A stretch of 64,000 nucleotides of DNA from Rachycentron canadum (taxonomy: Eukaryota > Chordata > Actinopteri > Carangiformes > Rachycentridae). Where the stretch lies: assembly GCA_038496675.1 (NCBI GenBank), contig CM076648.1, positions 10,965,604 to 11,029,603 of the forward strand, in the 5' to 3' direction. Shown here in pieces: positions 27,011 through 40,900 of the stretch (its first letter is position 1; each line of letters begins with the position of its first letter). The notes under the pieces are model-generated. The model was not told the origin of the DNA. It saw only the letters and a list, made by a program, of their open reading frames with translations, and searched no databases. A program made the translations under genes and the position numbers.

Positions 27011-30000
27011 AAATCAGCCCAGCGATAACAGACAACATAACAAGTTTTTTTCTTTTTCTTTTCTTTCTCTTTTTTTTCTTTGTATCTCCGAACAATTTAA
27101 AGCGCGATAGGAACGAAGAACGTGCAGAACCCAGCAATGGTGACAACATACGTGACTTTTAAAAAGTGACTGCTGGTGGTGGACCTCAAAGGCCGAACTG
27201 TTCACCAAAGCCATTGAGTCAACAGGCTCTACTAGTGGGGAAAAAAACGTGTAATATTGTATATATAAATATATAATATCACAGTAAAATTCACATAATT
27301 TAACCAATAGGTTTTGACCTAAAGTACAAGTTGTCAAGAAAGTTTAACCTAACAGTTGTAATAATCAAAGTTAGATAGATGGCTGACTGACAGTGGCTTC
27401 CTTAAAAACAATAAATACTTCCCTTTACCACATTACTAAACTACCTCATGTAGAAAGAGCTTAATGTATTCTTTGCAAAGATCACATCTATAATTAATCA
27501 GTAATTACACACCTATGTACCATAATCTATCAAGAGGACGATCAGTGTATAACTACAAATGTAAACTGCACCTGAACAACACAAGTGTTAAAAGAACCAC
27601 AGAACATGTACTGTAGTCTATAGTAAATTGTACATGAGGATGGTAGCAGGATTATTAAATTGTAGGCACACCTGTTTGTATAATTGTCCTCCTTTGGTTT
27701 CAGACTTGAAGGATCATCCTTTTTTCATACCCAAAGGGTAGAGCCACTTACAGACTCAGTAAGAAAAGATCTGCTTAAGTAAAAACACCACAGGTAAGAG
27801 TTCTTAAAAATGTTTTCTGAAAAAGGCAGATTTTGTGGAGCTTCAACTTTGGAGGCTCTAAAAGCAAGAAAAGTCAGTGCAATAAACACTTTATACAGAT
27901 TGTTGAACTGTCCTTCATGTGTTTAATTAATGTTTAGTATTTGCTTTAAGAGTCTCCTTTAAAAAAAGAGATGTCGATAAGCTACAATGAAACAGCTCAA
28001 TATGCCTTTTGTCTGTTAGCAGAAGGAGAAGTGTTCTTATACAGTGGCAGACAACAAAACATGAAATAAAAACTCAAAGGCCAAACATTTAAAGTATATA
28101 TGTTTAATATAGATAGCAGCAAGTTTACAAAAAAATATCTGCAAGAGAATAAAAATGTCCCAACAAAAGCCAAATATATAGAAAGGTTTTTTTCTCCCAA
28201 GGGTGATTATTTTACAATTGTTCACATTGTTAGAAACAAGGAGGCAAAGTTTCCCCCTTGCTATTTCCAAAACAAAAGTTGTTTACTAGTCGCGTGGTTC
28301 TCTTGTGTTCAGAGTGAACAGACTTTAAAGATGTTACAAAAGTCTGGAGTAATGGTTTTTGGATTGAAAATGTATGACATTGAACACTGGTATTTAGAAA
28401 AATGTGTAATTCACACCATTTTTAAGTTACAAAGCAAACAAATGCATTCACTGACATTTACTGATCTGAATAACAAGATATGGTAGAATCACATGACATC
28501 TGGAAACTCAGAGGCCCTAAGAGAAATCAGAAAAATTAAGAACCCCTGCACTAGTAAACAGTGAGCCTGGAAATAGCACACAAACAATTAGTGAGCTTTG
28601 TATCACAAAAAATCGATGTTTGACATGGTTGTTTAGAAGAGGAATTTGCATTTTAAGTGAGTGAAAGGTTTAAAAGAAGTTCCCGGCGGTACTCAAAGCA
28701 ACGGAAAATGTTTCTGCAAGCAACATAAATAATAGAAAGAACGTCTATTTTGGTATCTCCTTTATGCTGAAAACAGGAGAGGCTATATAGAAAAATATAT
28801 ATTCAAAAACTAATAGATCTACATTTACAGTATATTAGCTGCATAGCAGTTTCAGAGAAAATTTGTCTGCATCTACATTGTATGACATAAATGCAATGGA
28901 TACTTCAGTACAAACAAGTTAGATGCGTGACAGAAATTGCACAACACATTTATCAACCACAACCACATTTATCTGGTCACTGTTGTCAAGCACTTAAAGC
29001 ACATGTAAGGTCTTATGGCTTAAAACATTCTAGTTAGTGAGAACTAATCATCATGGATGGGGTCAGCGGCTTGTTAAACAAACAGCAATGGTAAAACATA
29101 ATTCTGGTCAATCCTACAACATCTTCTCAAGGCACATGAACAGCATTAACTGGTATCTAAAGTGACATTTTAGGGGAAAAAAAGAACTAACTCCCATAAT
29201 TGCAATCTCAGTTTGATGATATTAAATTAACTGGTAATGGGAAAAGAAAGTCACACCTTGTTCTATTACATGAAACATCTTGGAAAAAATATGAGAACTT
29301 TTTCAACAATCTTCCTCTTTTCCATGCAATTAGTAATGACTGTATAAAGAGTAACACTTATTTTTTTCTGATCTCCAGTTACATTGTAAATGCACAAATG
29401 AGGAAACTGTAATTCCAAAAAAAGTAACTACCTCCTCAATATGTGTATAAAAGAACATTCTGGATCTAAGTGAGACATTTAGAGATATGTTGTATAATTA
29501 CATTCTGTACTATATTCATAGTAAAAATACTGAAATTTGTTGGTCCTATTTTAAAGGGTTTTTTTATTATGACAGTAAAAACCATTAGAGTTTGGTGCTG
29601 TTTATCCCTGCTGTGGTCAAATAGGTCTACAGGGCCAGCGGTCCAATTAACAAGCCTTAAAGAAACACATGATATGTACATTAAGGTGTATATATTATTC
29701 AGAGTCATCTTGCTGTCATCAGTACAGTTAGAAAAAGATCTGAACACAACTATGATTACGGGAAACAATTTAGATATTAACCAACACACAAATAAATTAG
29801 ATATGCTTCTCCAAAAAGAGGCACAGGTACTACACCAATAAAAACTTAAAACAAACAAAAACAAATAAAATCATAAATACTCAACACTGGCAATCTTAGT
29901 TCTTCTATTTCACAAGATGAAGAAAGCCAATCACAGATAGCTCTTTGCTCCAGAGTCACGTTCCTTCAGAAGTAGGGTCCCTTTGAATACCACTCAAACT

Positions 30001-32707
30001 GCACAGACTAACACACTGTAGTTCCATGTATCACATTAGTCAAGTTTATATAACCTCAACAGCTAAAAACAACAGCTGTTTATGATTTTTAAAGTGTATA
30101 AAATGTAACTGTGTTTATGTATTTCTAACAAACTGTACAGAGAAAACAAGACAACAAGGCATTAAACTGAGCTAATTCTGTCATCATCAGAGACCAGCCC
30201 CTTGTTCATGCATACACTTCCAGTAAAACTAAACATGACACATTTTTTTGTTTTTGATTTTCCAGAACAACACAACAAACAAACTGAGAGAAAACGTGTG
30301 ACATCAGGACATTGTACCTAACAATGACATCTGTGTATTTAGGAAGAAAGAAAATAGTCTATGCTATGCTTTTCTGTGAAGTAAAATTCCAAGTAGGAAA
30401 AAAAAAAAAAGAAAAAGAAAAGAAATGCTTGCAAGCCATAAAACTGGCCTGTCATTGGGATTTATGTGAAGCCAGATTTGAGACAAACTTTGGTCCTGTG
30501 GCCACAGGCCAAATGCAGAAGATAACATTAAATCTGTAGACATGTACAGTTTGAATTTACAAGAAAACATGTAAAGTGGGCTCTATTCCAGCATCTAAAA
30601 TACCTTAACCCAGATTAGATGTATGTTGTGCAGTTGTAGCCAACAAATGATTGCTTCTCCTCAACATTTACTAAACCCATTACATTAATAAAATTGGTGA
30701 AAAGGCTCTATCCTTGCTGGTTTAAGAATACTACTCCAGTTCATGCGTACCTGACGCAGAAGATGCCATTAAAATGACATTAAAACAAATAATGATCTAA
30801 CCCTTGTGACAAATATTATATTAATATACAATGTTTTATTCTGCTCTCATTCCTGTAGTTGCGTTAAATGTCCGCAAATTTTACAATATTTAAATAAAAA
30901 TGTCTTGATCTACATTTTTCTTTCTTTGTCCAAATTTTCAAGCTGGTTTTCAGGAATTAATAACGCACTAGGTTTTACAGAATTAAAAGTAGTAGTAGTT
31001 GTCAGCTGGCAATGAGATGCACTGTTGTATTTAGTTCACTGATACTGTCTTTAAAGAAATCATAGTTGAGATATTTTTGTGTGTCTGCTTGACTACATAG
31101 ACATTGCAAACACAGGACAGTAATGACAATCACTTCTGATCCAAGTGCATGTTCAAAAATGTGTCTTTTTCACTGTAAACAACGAGGAAGAGGTGGGTGA
31201 CATAAAAAAAAAAAAAAAAAGGCCACCTCTTGTGGGACTGTATTGTACCCTCGATGAGTTAAGTGGTCACAAAGAAACGGCACCATAAAGTGCTGAACAT
31301 ACATCTCAGCCAGTATTTGTTATATTTCTACCACCACACTTTCTCTTTGTAATGCATTAAAAGGAGAATCTCTCAAAAAAAAGTAGTAAACCAACACAGT
31401 TTGGTTTTGATGAATACAGACTAAATGTTAGCCCAAAGACATGTTTGCATCGTGGAGCAAAGTATCTAATATAGAAAGATATCATTCACAGCTGGATTTG
31501 ACCCTCTTCACCACACTGCCAGCTGCTCACTGAACTACAAATATTCTTTAATAGGTATTACTGTACCAAACAAGGCGAAACAAGTCTAGACTGAGCCAGG
31601 TTTCTGTATCTAGAAAATAAATATTACATTACCTTAACCTACTGAGGGCAATTTCAATCTATATAATCTCATTGATGAAAAGCTAAGTCACTGTGTGGGC
31701 TATCACAGACAGCTATCGTGAATTTATTCATATCAGGCACAAATTAGCTGCTACAACATTGAAATAATAAGCACCTACCTACATTATAGACAACTCTTTG
31801 CGAATACACATCAGACTAGATGTAAAACACTTCTATTCCTTTCTGTAGTCCGCAGTCTTCTACTTGACAATTCCCTGCATCCTCTCTGTCCCTCTAACCT
31901 TCTTTCACTACACTTTCTGCACTGTTGAGAAACAATTTCAAAACATATCAACAGCGGTTACAATCAACACCTCCTATGCATCCAGTCATTCATATCGCAT
32001 AATACCTGTCCAAACTTTCTTTCCATACTGCCCACTCTGCTCTCACAACAAAAAAAAATCCAAAAGAAGTATTAAAGGGAGCGCTATACAGTGGAAACCA
32101 ATGAACGCTTTGGAGAAAAAACCATGAGAACCAGTAGATGGAGCAGATCGCTGACAACCTACTTACAGACATCAACAAAACTTCACAAGTTAAATGAATT
32201 CTGGCACGTTAATGTCTTTCCACAGGGAAGGGTTATGTAAAGGGCCGGATTCCACCACTTCCATCAGACAGTAATGACAATTCTTCCTCACATTATTCTG
32301 ATGTGGAGTAAATTTGACATTATGTTAAAAAAAATGGGGAGTCAGTCATTCATTAAGTAAGAGACATTCACTTTTCTTGGTCAACTGGCTCAGCCTAGAA
32401 ACACAAAACCCAATCCCTAGTTCACTATCTGGATATTCATCTTTCCAGTTCGTCTTTATGACCATTAACATTTATGCCACCTACTATACTACTATCTTTT
32501 TGGGAAGAGACTGGCTCAGCAAGGCCAGCAGAAATGTTTAGCTGACCTTCACAGTTCTTTCCAAATATATCCTCAGTTTTGACCACATAATGCTCAGTTT
32601 CTCTCAAACTAATTCACAAATGTCTATCTACATGTAATTTTCAAAAGACAATATATTTACAATTATTCCGGATATTATCAGTAAAAAATAAAAGAACAGT
32701 CTGAAGG
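27011..32707 (-). other. nfat5: Probable long nfat5 3' UTR plus the nfat5-kars1 gap
   Basis: No coding exon could be supported across 5.7 kb. Mammalian NFAT5 mRNAs carry a 3' UTR of many kilobases, so most of the part above about 28 kb is likely to be nfat5 3' UTR, though the cleavage site was not determined. Minus-strand AATAAA candidates include about 31727-31722 and 30840-30834. The AT content is high throughout, with T-rich runs. Open frames here are short and unremarkable. Confidence 0.5.
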
Positions 32708-34933
32708 TTAGTATGAACGAGTTAAGTTGCTGCTGGACTCCTGCAGACTGACCAGCAGGTCATCAATCTTCTCCATGTTCTGCGAGGCAGACATGCTGTT
32801 CTGCACGGTCCCAGACTGAGACAGGGACTGGCTGAGCAGGGACTGGATGTGTGCACCACTTTCTCTTTGGTTCTGACCAGACTGGCTGATGGCTATTATC
32901 TGATCTGACAGCGTGTTTCCAGGAGTGTTCATCAACTGGCCACAGCCTGTGAGGAGGAAACAATACGTCAAAACGAGTTAACAAATAAGAAAAAGGAGAC
33001 ATTTTTTTGTTGGATGTGCCTTTTAGCTTTAAAGATTTTATATGCAAAGTTCATATAACGAAAATAACTTTTTGTGACACCTAAAGAGCAATGATTGATT
33101 ATAATGAACACTTGCCACATTCTTAGAAGAACTAGAGAGATTATGAAAAAAGAAATTAATTACTTTATATTTCATTTGATAATAAAGAGAGTTGGTGAAG
33201 TAAGACATATTTTAATAGACATACAAATAACAAATTACAAATAAATTTGTACAGTTAAATGGGATTCTATCGAATTAAATAAAATAAATGAATTGTGGAA
33301 TTTGTGTATCAGTGTAACAATTTAGATTCTGAAGAGCGAATTTAGTGTTGCTATTTACTTTTTATGTGCCATGTGAAACGAAAGTTTTGGCCACGTGGAG
33401 GCAGCAGAAACAAGCTGTTAACACTGACGTCAACTTTTAAGTTGTTTTTCAAACATATCTATTCATACAGTGAGCAGAAATGAAACAACGCTGGTGTTAA
33501 TTTAGAATTATGCTTCTGGCCACCTGACAAATACAAGTCTAAAACGTACTCTCCTTTTTAGCTCTGTTTTGGTCTCTGCTCACTCCTAATTCTTTGCTGT
33601 GTTTAGCAGCCAGCCACTAACTGTGTCTGTAAGATCAAAACAATGTAGAGCAAATGTAGAGTGTTGTTATATTATGTTATAATTTTCTGAGGGTATAGTA
33701 GTAAAGTAGAAGTCATGTGATCGAACTAGTACTACTAGCACTTTAAGGAAAAAAACTAGCTAAAATCTAAATTAGTTATTAGGAATTGCAATTGGGTTTC
33801 ACTCAAACATAAAGAGGGATTTGCAACTTTTCTGAGCTGGTTGACATTAGTCATCTCAACAGTTTAAAGGGCGTGCACCTAACAATTCCTTACCGTTCTG
33901 AATCCCAAAAAGAAACAGCCCTGGTTGTTGAGGCTGGCTGGGCTGACTGATGCTGCCACTCACAGCAGTCTGAAAGAGAGTTCCTGGCTGTTGAATGGGG
34001 GATGAGGTGGTCGTCTGTAGGTTTGCCACACCGTTCTGCGAGGCAAATATGGCTGACTGCGCGAGGTCTTGAGGCAATCCCCCCTGGAGAGAGGCCATGG
34101 TGGACTGAGGCATGAAGAGGCCCACAGACTGCTCCTGCCTGTTGTTTGAGCTGCTGCCCAGCTGCATAGGCTGTTGCTCCTGAAACATAACTTGCTGTCT
34201 TGAATCGGTGGGGTTTCCCAATGCCATGGGTTCAGAGCGGTCCTGCTGGTTTACTGTCACCATACTGGCTTGAGAAAAGAGCAGAGAAGGGTTTTGGGGC
34301 TCTTGAGGAACCAGACTGCTGCTGGTCAAAGGAGGCATCTGGCCCTGGCTGCTGAACAGGAGGCTGGAGGCCTGGTCTGGTGTGGAGAGGGTGTTGCTGC
34401 AAAACAGCAGGCCAGCCTGCTGTTGCTGCTGCTGGCCTGGAGAAAGTGTATTCGCAGATGGATGTGGGGAGATGTTCTGAAACAGGGGAGCCTGCTGGTT
34501 TGGCTGTGTGTGGGGCTGAGGCTGAGGGGGCTGCTGCTGCTCCATTGGGCTTCTCTGCTGGATTGGGGAGAGCTGGGTCTGAGCCTGAAATACTGATTGT
34601 GGTTCAGGAGCAGGGGATTGCAGTGCACTGAGGAAGGCCAGCTGCTGCTGCTGTTGCTGTTGCTGTTGTTGCTGCTGTTGTTGAGAACTGTTGGTTGTAA
34701 GCTGAGCGGGCAGGGAGGTCTGGGGGAGGAAAAGTCCAGGGGTAGAGGGTTGTTGCTCTGGAGACTGCAGGACTGTCATAGTGTTTTGGAAGAGAGCCCC
34801 CTGTGGATCTTGTGTTTCAGCCAAAGAGCTGGAATTGTGAAACATGGGTGGTGAAGGGTGAGAAGGCGTCTGCTGAAGAAAATTGGTCTGAATAGAAAGT
34901 AGGTCATTTGCCTGCTGAAAGAGAACTGCCTGT

Positions 34934-34968
<35 letters not shown>

Positions 34969-37900
34969 CTGCTGTTGGGCCTGCTGGAACAGGGATCCCT
35001 GGTTTGGCACCACTCCTTGCGATGGGCCTTGCTGTTCTGTGTTCTTGCCCTGGGAGGCATCCTGAAACATGCTGCACTGCAACTGAATCTGTGATTGAAA
35101 AAGCTGCTGCTGTAAATTCTCCAAGACCTGCTGCTGCTGAAGCTGTTGTTGCTGCATCTGTTGCTGTTGTTGCTGCTGAATTTGCTGTTTTTGGATCTGT
35201 TGTTGGTGCTGGATGTGTTGCTGTTGCTGTTTGGCCATGGAGCTGTCAGACTGAAGTGGTAAGCTACAGAACCCTTTGGCTTTTAGTTGTCTCACTGCCT
35301 CCTCCAGCTGAGCCACTTCATCTGGAGGGAACAGCGGCAGCTGCTGCTGTTGAGGCGCAGGTTCACCACACAGCCTCCCAATAGTTCCAGAGCCACTCCC
35401 TGGCCTCTCCTGCCTGAGGCCCTCTCTGGGCTCCAGGAGGAACTGCTGTGAGCCTTGCTGGAGAAGGGAGTCTGCAGGCACAGAGAATGAACTGGTGGCA
35501 GCAATGTCCTGCTTCTGGATCGTGCTTAAGGGCTCGGTGTTGGTGAAAACAGGAGGCTGGCTTTTGTCAGGGTCACCTGCAGGCTGAGGCAGGTTGTTGG
35601 AGAATGGTCTGGTTTTATTTAGATGTCCTACAGTCATGTCTGGGCTCTGCTGAGCTGAACACAGGTCACCAGTCTGTTGAAAGCACAAAATAAAAGGTGC
35701 TTCATTTTGCATTAGGGTATGCACCACTACAGTGGCCTTTTTAATTTTAACCACTGCAGAACAGTGAGGATGAAGTGAAATACAAGATAACATATCAAAA
35801 AACCTCAAACCCAGTGAAATTGCTTTCACTATGTAAACATTATGAATGTGGCCTTAGATCAACACATCACCTTAAATACTCCAGAGGGCTGGAGGTTGCT
35901 GGTCACCTCCATCGGAGTGACATCTTCTCTCTTCACTAGAGGCAACATAGAGGGCATCAATGTACCATCTAGAACTGTAGGAGCAAGGACACAGGACACA
36001 TTATATCCTATTCCTAAAATGTTGTCATTTGAGGTTTTTAGCCATTGTGACATATATAGTAAAAAATATGGCACTAAATAATAACGGCTAATAATAATAA
36101 CTAATAATAACTGTTTTCAAACAAAGCCTTAAAGGAACTCAAAAAGCTTCTTATAAAATACACACAACTAGAGTAAACCATTATCATGCTGTGTATAATA
36201 CTTAACAAATGAAAATAACCTTTAATTTGTTCATCAAAAGTACATGTCTTGACGGGAGAAGACATCTCTTTCTTCACTGGGACATCTTGTTTTGCTGTAA
36301 GACAAATATCAACAAATTTACAAAGTCAACAATACATATGAAAACAATGTAAATGAAACAGTTCACAGTTTTATTTTAGCGACTCATATATATCAATGGT
36401 CTTGAATGTGAATGACCCTGGATTCCTGGAAATTGGGCTGTTTTCTGCTCTTGAAGTATATCACAGTAATTAGCCAATACTTGCCCTGATTCCACTCAAC
36501 TGCAAGATGTGGTGTTGCAATAACAATGACAACAGATTAAAAAAAATCTTATGAGCATTACCAAAGCTGTGATGCAGTTATTGTTTCTGTAATACAGAAA
36601 GTAAAGTACAGAAAATATGTGTCATTCCTGCGCCATCATTCTTTGGAATAATTAAATATAATACAGCATGTTTTTTAACTGTTGAGAAAGTGAAAGAGCC
36701 AGTTACTCAAACTAACCTGGATCTGGAGTGTAGGTAAATGGCTGGACATCATGGGATCTGCCAGCATTCGTCACCACATAGATTCCCACACACACTCCAG
36801 CTGTGATGGCCAGATTCTGGTATGGAGGAACCTTCACTATCAAGTGATTCTTTGGGATGATCATATAAGATATAAAGTCAGCAAAAAAGAACAAATACAA
36901 TAGTAGGACAGCAGTAGGTCTATCTGCACTTATTTAATCTGAGTTAAATGGTGACGTGATAAGAAAATAGTGGATAAATATAAAACAATCAAATAAACAT
37001 GATATCAATAAACTTATAATTATCTGCTTAATTCATATATATTAGGCTGGTGTTTTTGACCACTTGCAGCAGTGCACAGCAACATTTTGATGAGCAGGTC
37101 ATGAGCACAGGGTGACATGATACTAGTTTCTGTGACTGTAGAAAGTTGTAATATAAATGTGCACTGGACTGGAGGTAACGAAAGAATGAGCAGATTGGAT
37201 TCACAAACTCATTAATCTGTGTTCACTTATGCAGAACAGTACTTGAACAGCACAGGTTTTCAAAAACACTGAGATGTGATGATTTTTAAGTTGGGGAACT
37301 CATTCAACATATTTGTTAGACCTTGAGGATACACACCATGTGAACACAAGTGTTTTTGACAAGAAAACTCCCCAGGGTACCTCTAATAAAAACACCAGGA
37401 AAAGATGCTTTCCTCTTGACTGCAGATCTATTAATTCATCCACTTGTGACCATTTTGTTTACAAGGGCAAAGGTTTAAACTAGACTGTTGAGACACAGTC
37501 AACACACACTCAGGGAGTGAGTGTAATTAGGTCAGAAAACAATGAGACTACTCAAACCTTTGAACCATTTAAGATGATTACATGATTACAAGTCCCATAC
37601 AAATCTGAAGGTAGCTGCTTCTATCTGCTCAGCTCCTGAATAATTGGCATTAATCACATGCAAAAATAATGCAAAAACAATCACATTTTACCTGGTGAAA
37701 CAGCTCCATGTCAATTTCAGCCTCTGCCTTCCACGATTTCTCATCTAGAGAGAAGATGTAGCTTTTTGAGTTCCACATTTAAAATGATCTTAAAATGGCC
37801 AAAATTATTTGAAAAAGACTGATTTCTTACCAGAGACATTCTCATGAAATATGACCTTGGTGTCTTTAAGAAAGTTTTTGCCTATGATGAAGACTTCTTC

Positions 37901-40900
37901 TCCACCCCTCACTGAACAACTATGTAGTGATTTCTTCAGGATTTCAGGTACTCCTGCAGGCTGGGCTGAAAACCGAGCAGATAAAAACACCAAGATGATT
38001 TTTTAATTTCATTTTCACGATAATTGCACTGTGCAGCAGTAGATGCGAAACAAAGGGAGAGAGAACAAAGACGTGATCCTTTGGTATGTGCCTTAATGCA
38101 TGAAGTAAGCAATTGGCTCTTATTAACAGCTATTAGACCATTTAAAGTGCTACAGAGATGTACATAGATGCTGAAATATGCAAAATAGTTTCATAATTTT
38201 TTTCTGGATTTCATTGATGAAATTACTTTCAGACCAAATTATTTGTTAATTATGAAACAAATAACACCACCATTGAAGATGAAGGCCATTGCTTAACCTA
38301 GCTCATATAGTCTGGATGGGATCGACTTCAATAAATATAAATCTATTTTTAACAGACCATCCAAATGGTCGAAGAGGCTCAAAACGACTCCCCTTTTCAT
38401 CTAACACATTTCACAAGCCTTTTTCAGTACTCTGCATTGCACGCACACACGCACACACACCACAGATGCCAAAGGGGATTACTATTTTTTTCATTTTGCG
38501 GAAAGATATTTCCCTGGATTGCATACTGGCTCTGTGTAAACAATAGAGGTCCACACACCCCTATTGTTTCGTCCTTTCCTTCTCTTTCTCCCCTGTCTCT
38601 CCCAAATCTACTTACAGAAACTTTCTTATGTTCCTTAGCGTCTTTCCTGTTTATGAAACCAACCACACCCTCAAACTCTACGCATTATTAAATAACACTT
38701 GAGTCTGAAGGAATCTTTACACATTGTCTCCAAATGCTGACATTAAAAGACATCAGTCTACTGACCTCAGGCTAAACTATACTTTAAAAACAGGGCTTCT
38801 CCTGTTAAAAGAGAAGAAGAAAATATCTCAGTTTACAGAATAAATGGTAATTATTAACGAAGTAGGTTACGGGTCAACTGTTTGTTTACCCTATTTCACC
38901 TCTGGTTTCAAAATTGGTTTCATACAGTGAAATAGTACAATTAACGCAAAACATTCAATAGATTAATTTCTTTCTTCTTTCTTTTTCAATGGTTCAATCA
39001 TTATATCAATGAATATAATAACCGTTTCACACAGACAAACACAAGGAGGATGACATACTGCACAGGATTGGAGATGAGGGAGTTTGTAGTGTGAGCACTG
39101 ATCCATCTGAACGGGGTATGTTGACCCGAAACACCAGCCGAGCACGTGTGCTCTTCTTCTTGGATCCAGCGACACCAATACGAGCTTCAACATCAGTATT
39201 ACGAAGCTTCAAGATTCCAACACAGTCGACCCTGCACAGAGAAACAATGTTAGCTGGACAACATTGTAAAAAAGCTAATAAAACAAAAAAACAACAGATC
39301 TTATGTGGCAACTGATTTCCCCAACGGGATCAATAAAGTATTTATATATCTACCTTGAAATATATGTGAAAGGGAAGTGTTTTTAACATATTAAACTAGT
39401 TTAATAATATTTAACATATTAAACTAGTGCACAAACTACCCAATCTAAAGCTCAATAAAAGTACATACGCTAGTGTCATGTTGGTGCTTGGATCAAGGGA
39501 CACCTCAATGACAGTTGTACCGTCAATGTCCACCTCCTTGCACGCTGTGGTGTTGCGGCCTGTCACCCTGCAAGCTTGATAAAATCCATGAGGCTTCACA
39601 CGCCCAGTATCATTGCCAACAAATACTTGCAAAACCACTGGCTCGTTCACCCCCTCCAGCTGTTTATGTGAGAAAAGCAGAAAAAGAAGTTAGCTAAATG
39701 AGAATGTCTGAATTTGGTAGATTATTTTCTAATTCTAACTTTCAAAACTTGCATGATAAGGATAAACCATTCTATCCTATACTGTCCTGTAGCATCCTGT
39801 CCTGTCATGGCTGTGGTTGTATCTCTACATGTTTTGCTTGTTTTGCAGATGCTAAGTGTATTCCCCTACTTGTCCAGCAGATGCCCTCAATGTGTCCCCT
39901 GAGTTCATGTTGACATCTTCTCATCAGGCTAGCAAGTCTCATGTGTCCTGCCTATTTTGGATACCTTCATCTAGTAGTGTTGGTTTGTGTATCATCTAGT
40001 CAGCCTTGTAAAAGCCTACTTGTGTTTGTTATCTTCTGCTGTAACCTTTTGTTGATGACTTCTGTGCTTGTTTCTGCATCTGGATTCAATTGCTCTTCCT
40101 CAGACCTGACAGTACAAAGAAGCCAGCATCTGATGCAGCAGAACTTTGTGCCTTGATTCATGTCCAGATCACTAACTGGCCAATTTAACAATCAAACACA
40201 AACCAACGTCTTTGTTCTTGCTCTTATCCCACTGTTTCCTGCTGTAGAGATTCTGCTTTACGGTTAAGCCCCAAATCCAGTCCAAACCTTTCTGTCACAA
40301 CGGTTTCAGAATGGCACTAGTAATACACAAAATAGTACAGAGGACTGAAGAAAATGTATGAAAATATAACACAATGAAGAGCAAATATAACAATAACTGG
40401 ATGAGAGCTTACACTGGCAGACAATCAGTGTTACTAGACTCAATTTAGGGGCTATAATACCATAGGCCCACCAAGAATGGTAAGTCTCTGCAGAAAAAGA
40501 CTCTTCCCACTTTTTGACACACACTGATTTCTTCTTTCCCCTTGAACAGACTTGACACTTATTTTTATGCCCCACTGCAAGTATAGCAAATCCTACACAC
40601 ACATACAGTTCAAAGCATCTGGCAGTAACCAAATTATTGACTTAACTTAACTTGATTGTAAACAAAGCTTTAAGGTGAAGTTAAACATCTCACAGAAAAC
40701 GCTGACTACATGATTTATTACAAAGGCTGTGTCAAGGGTTTAACAGTCACCTTTACAGTAGGGAAGCCCTGCTGAGTGCGGTCCTTCACTGACCCTCTGC
40801 TGCCTTCAGTCAGATAGCGTGCTCGGTGCTGAGTCTCAGGTTGGACAAGGATCTTCAGCTCCTTCCCCTCAGTCTTCTGTGGGTACTGCATTGAAAGAGT

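Noticed and set aside
29466..29864. 132-residue minus-strand frame between nfat5 and kars1
   Set aside because: Lies in the expected nfat5 3' UTR, overlaps an equally long frame on the other strand, and shows no domain.
34908..35384. 158-residue open frame on the plus strand
   Set aside because: It is the antisense of the CAG/CAA repeats in the nfat5 exon, which read as Ala/Val/Leu runs. No independent domain, start context or splice structure.
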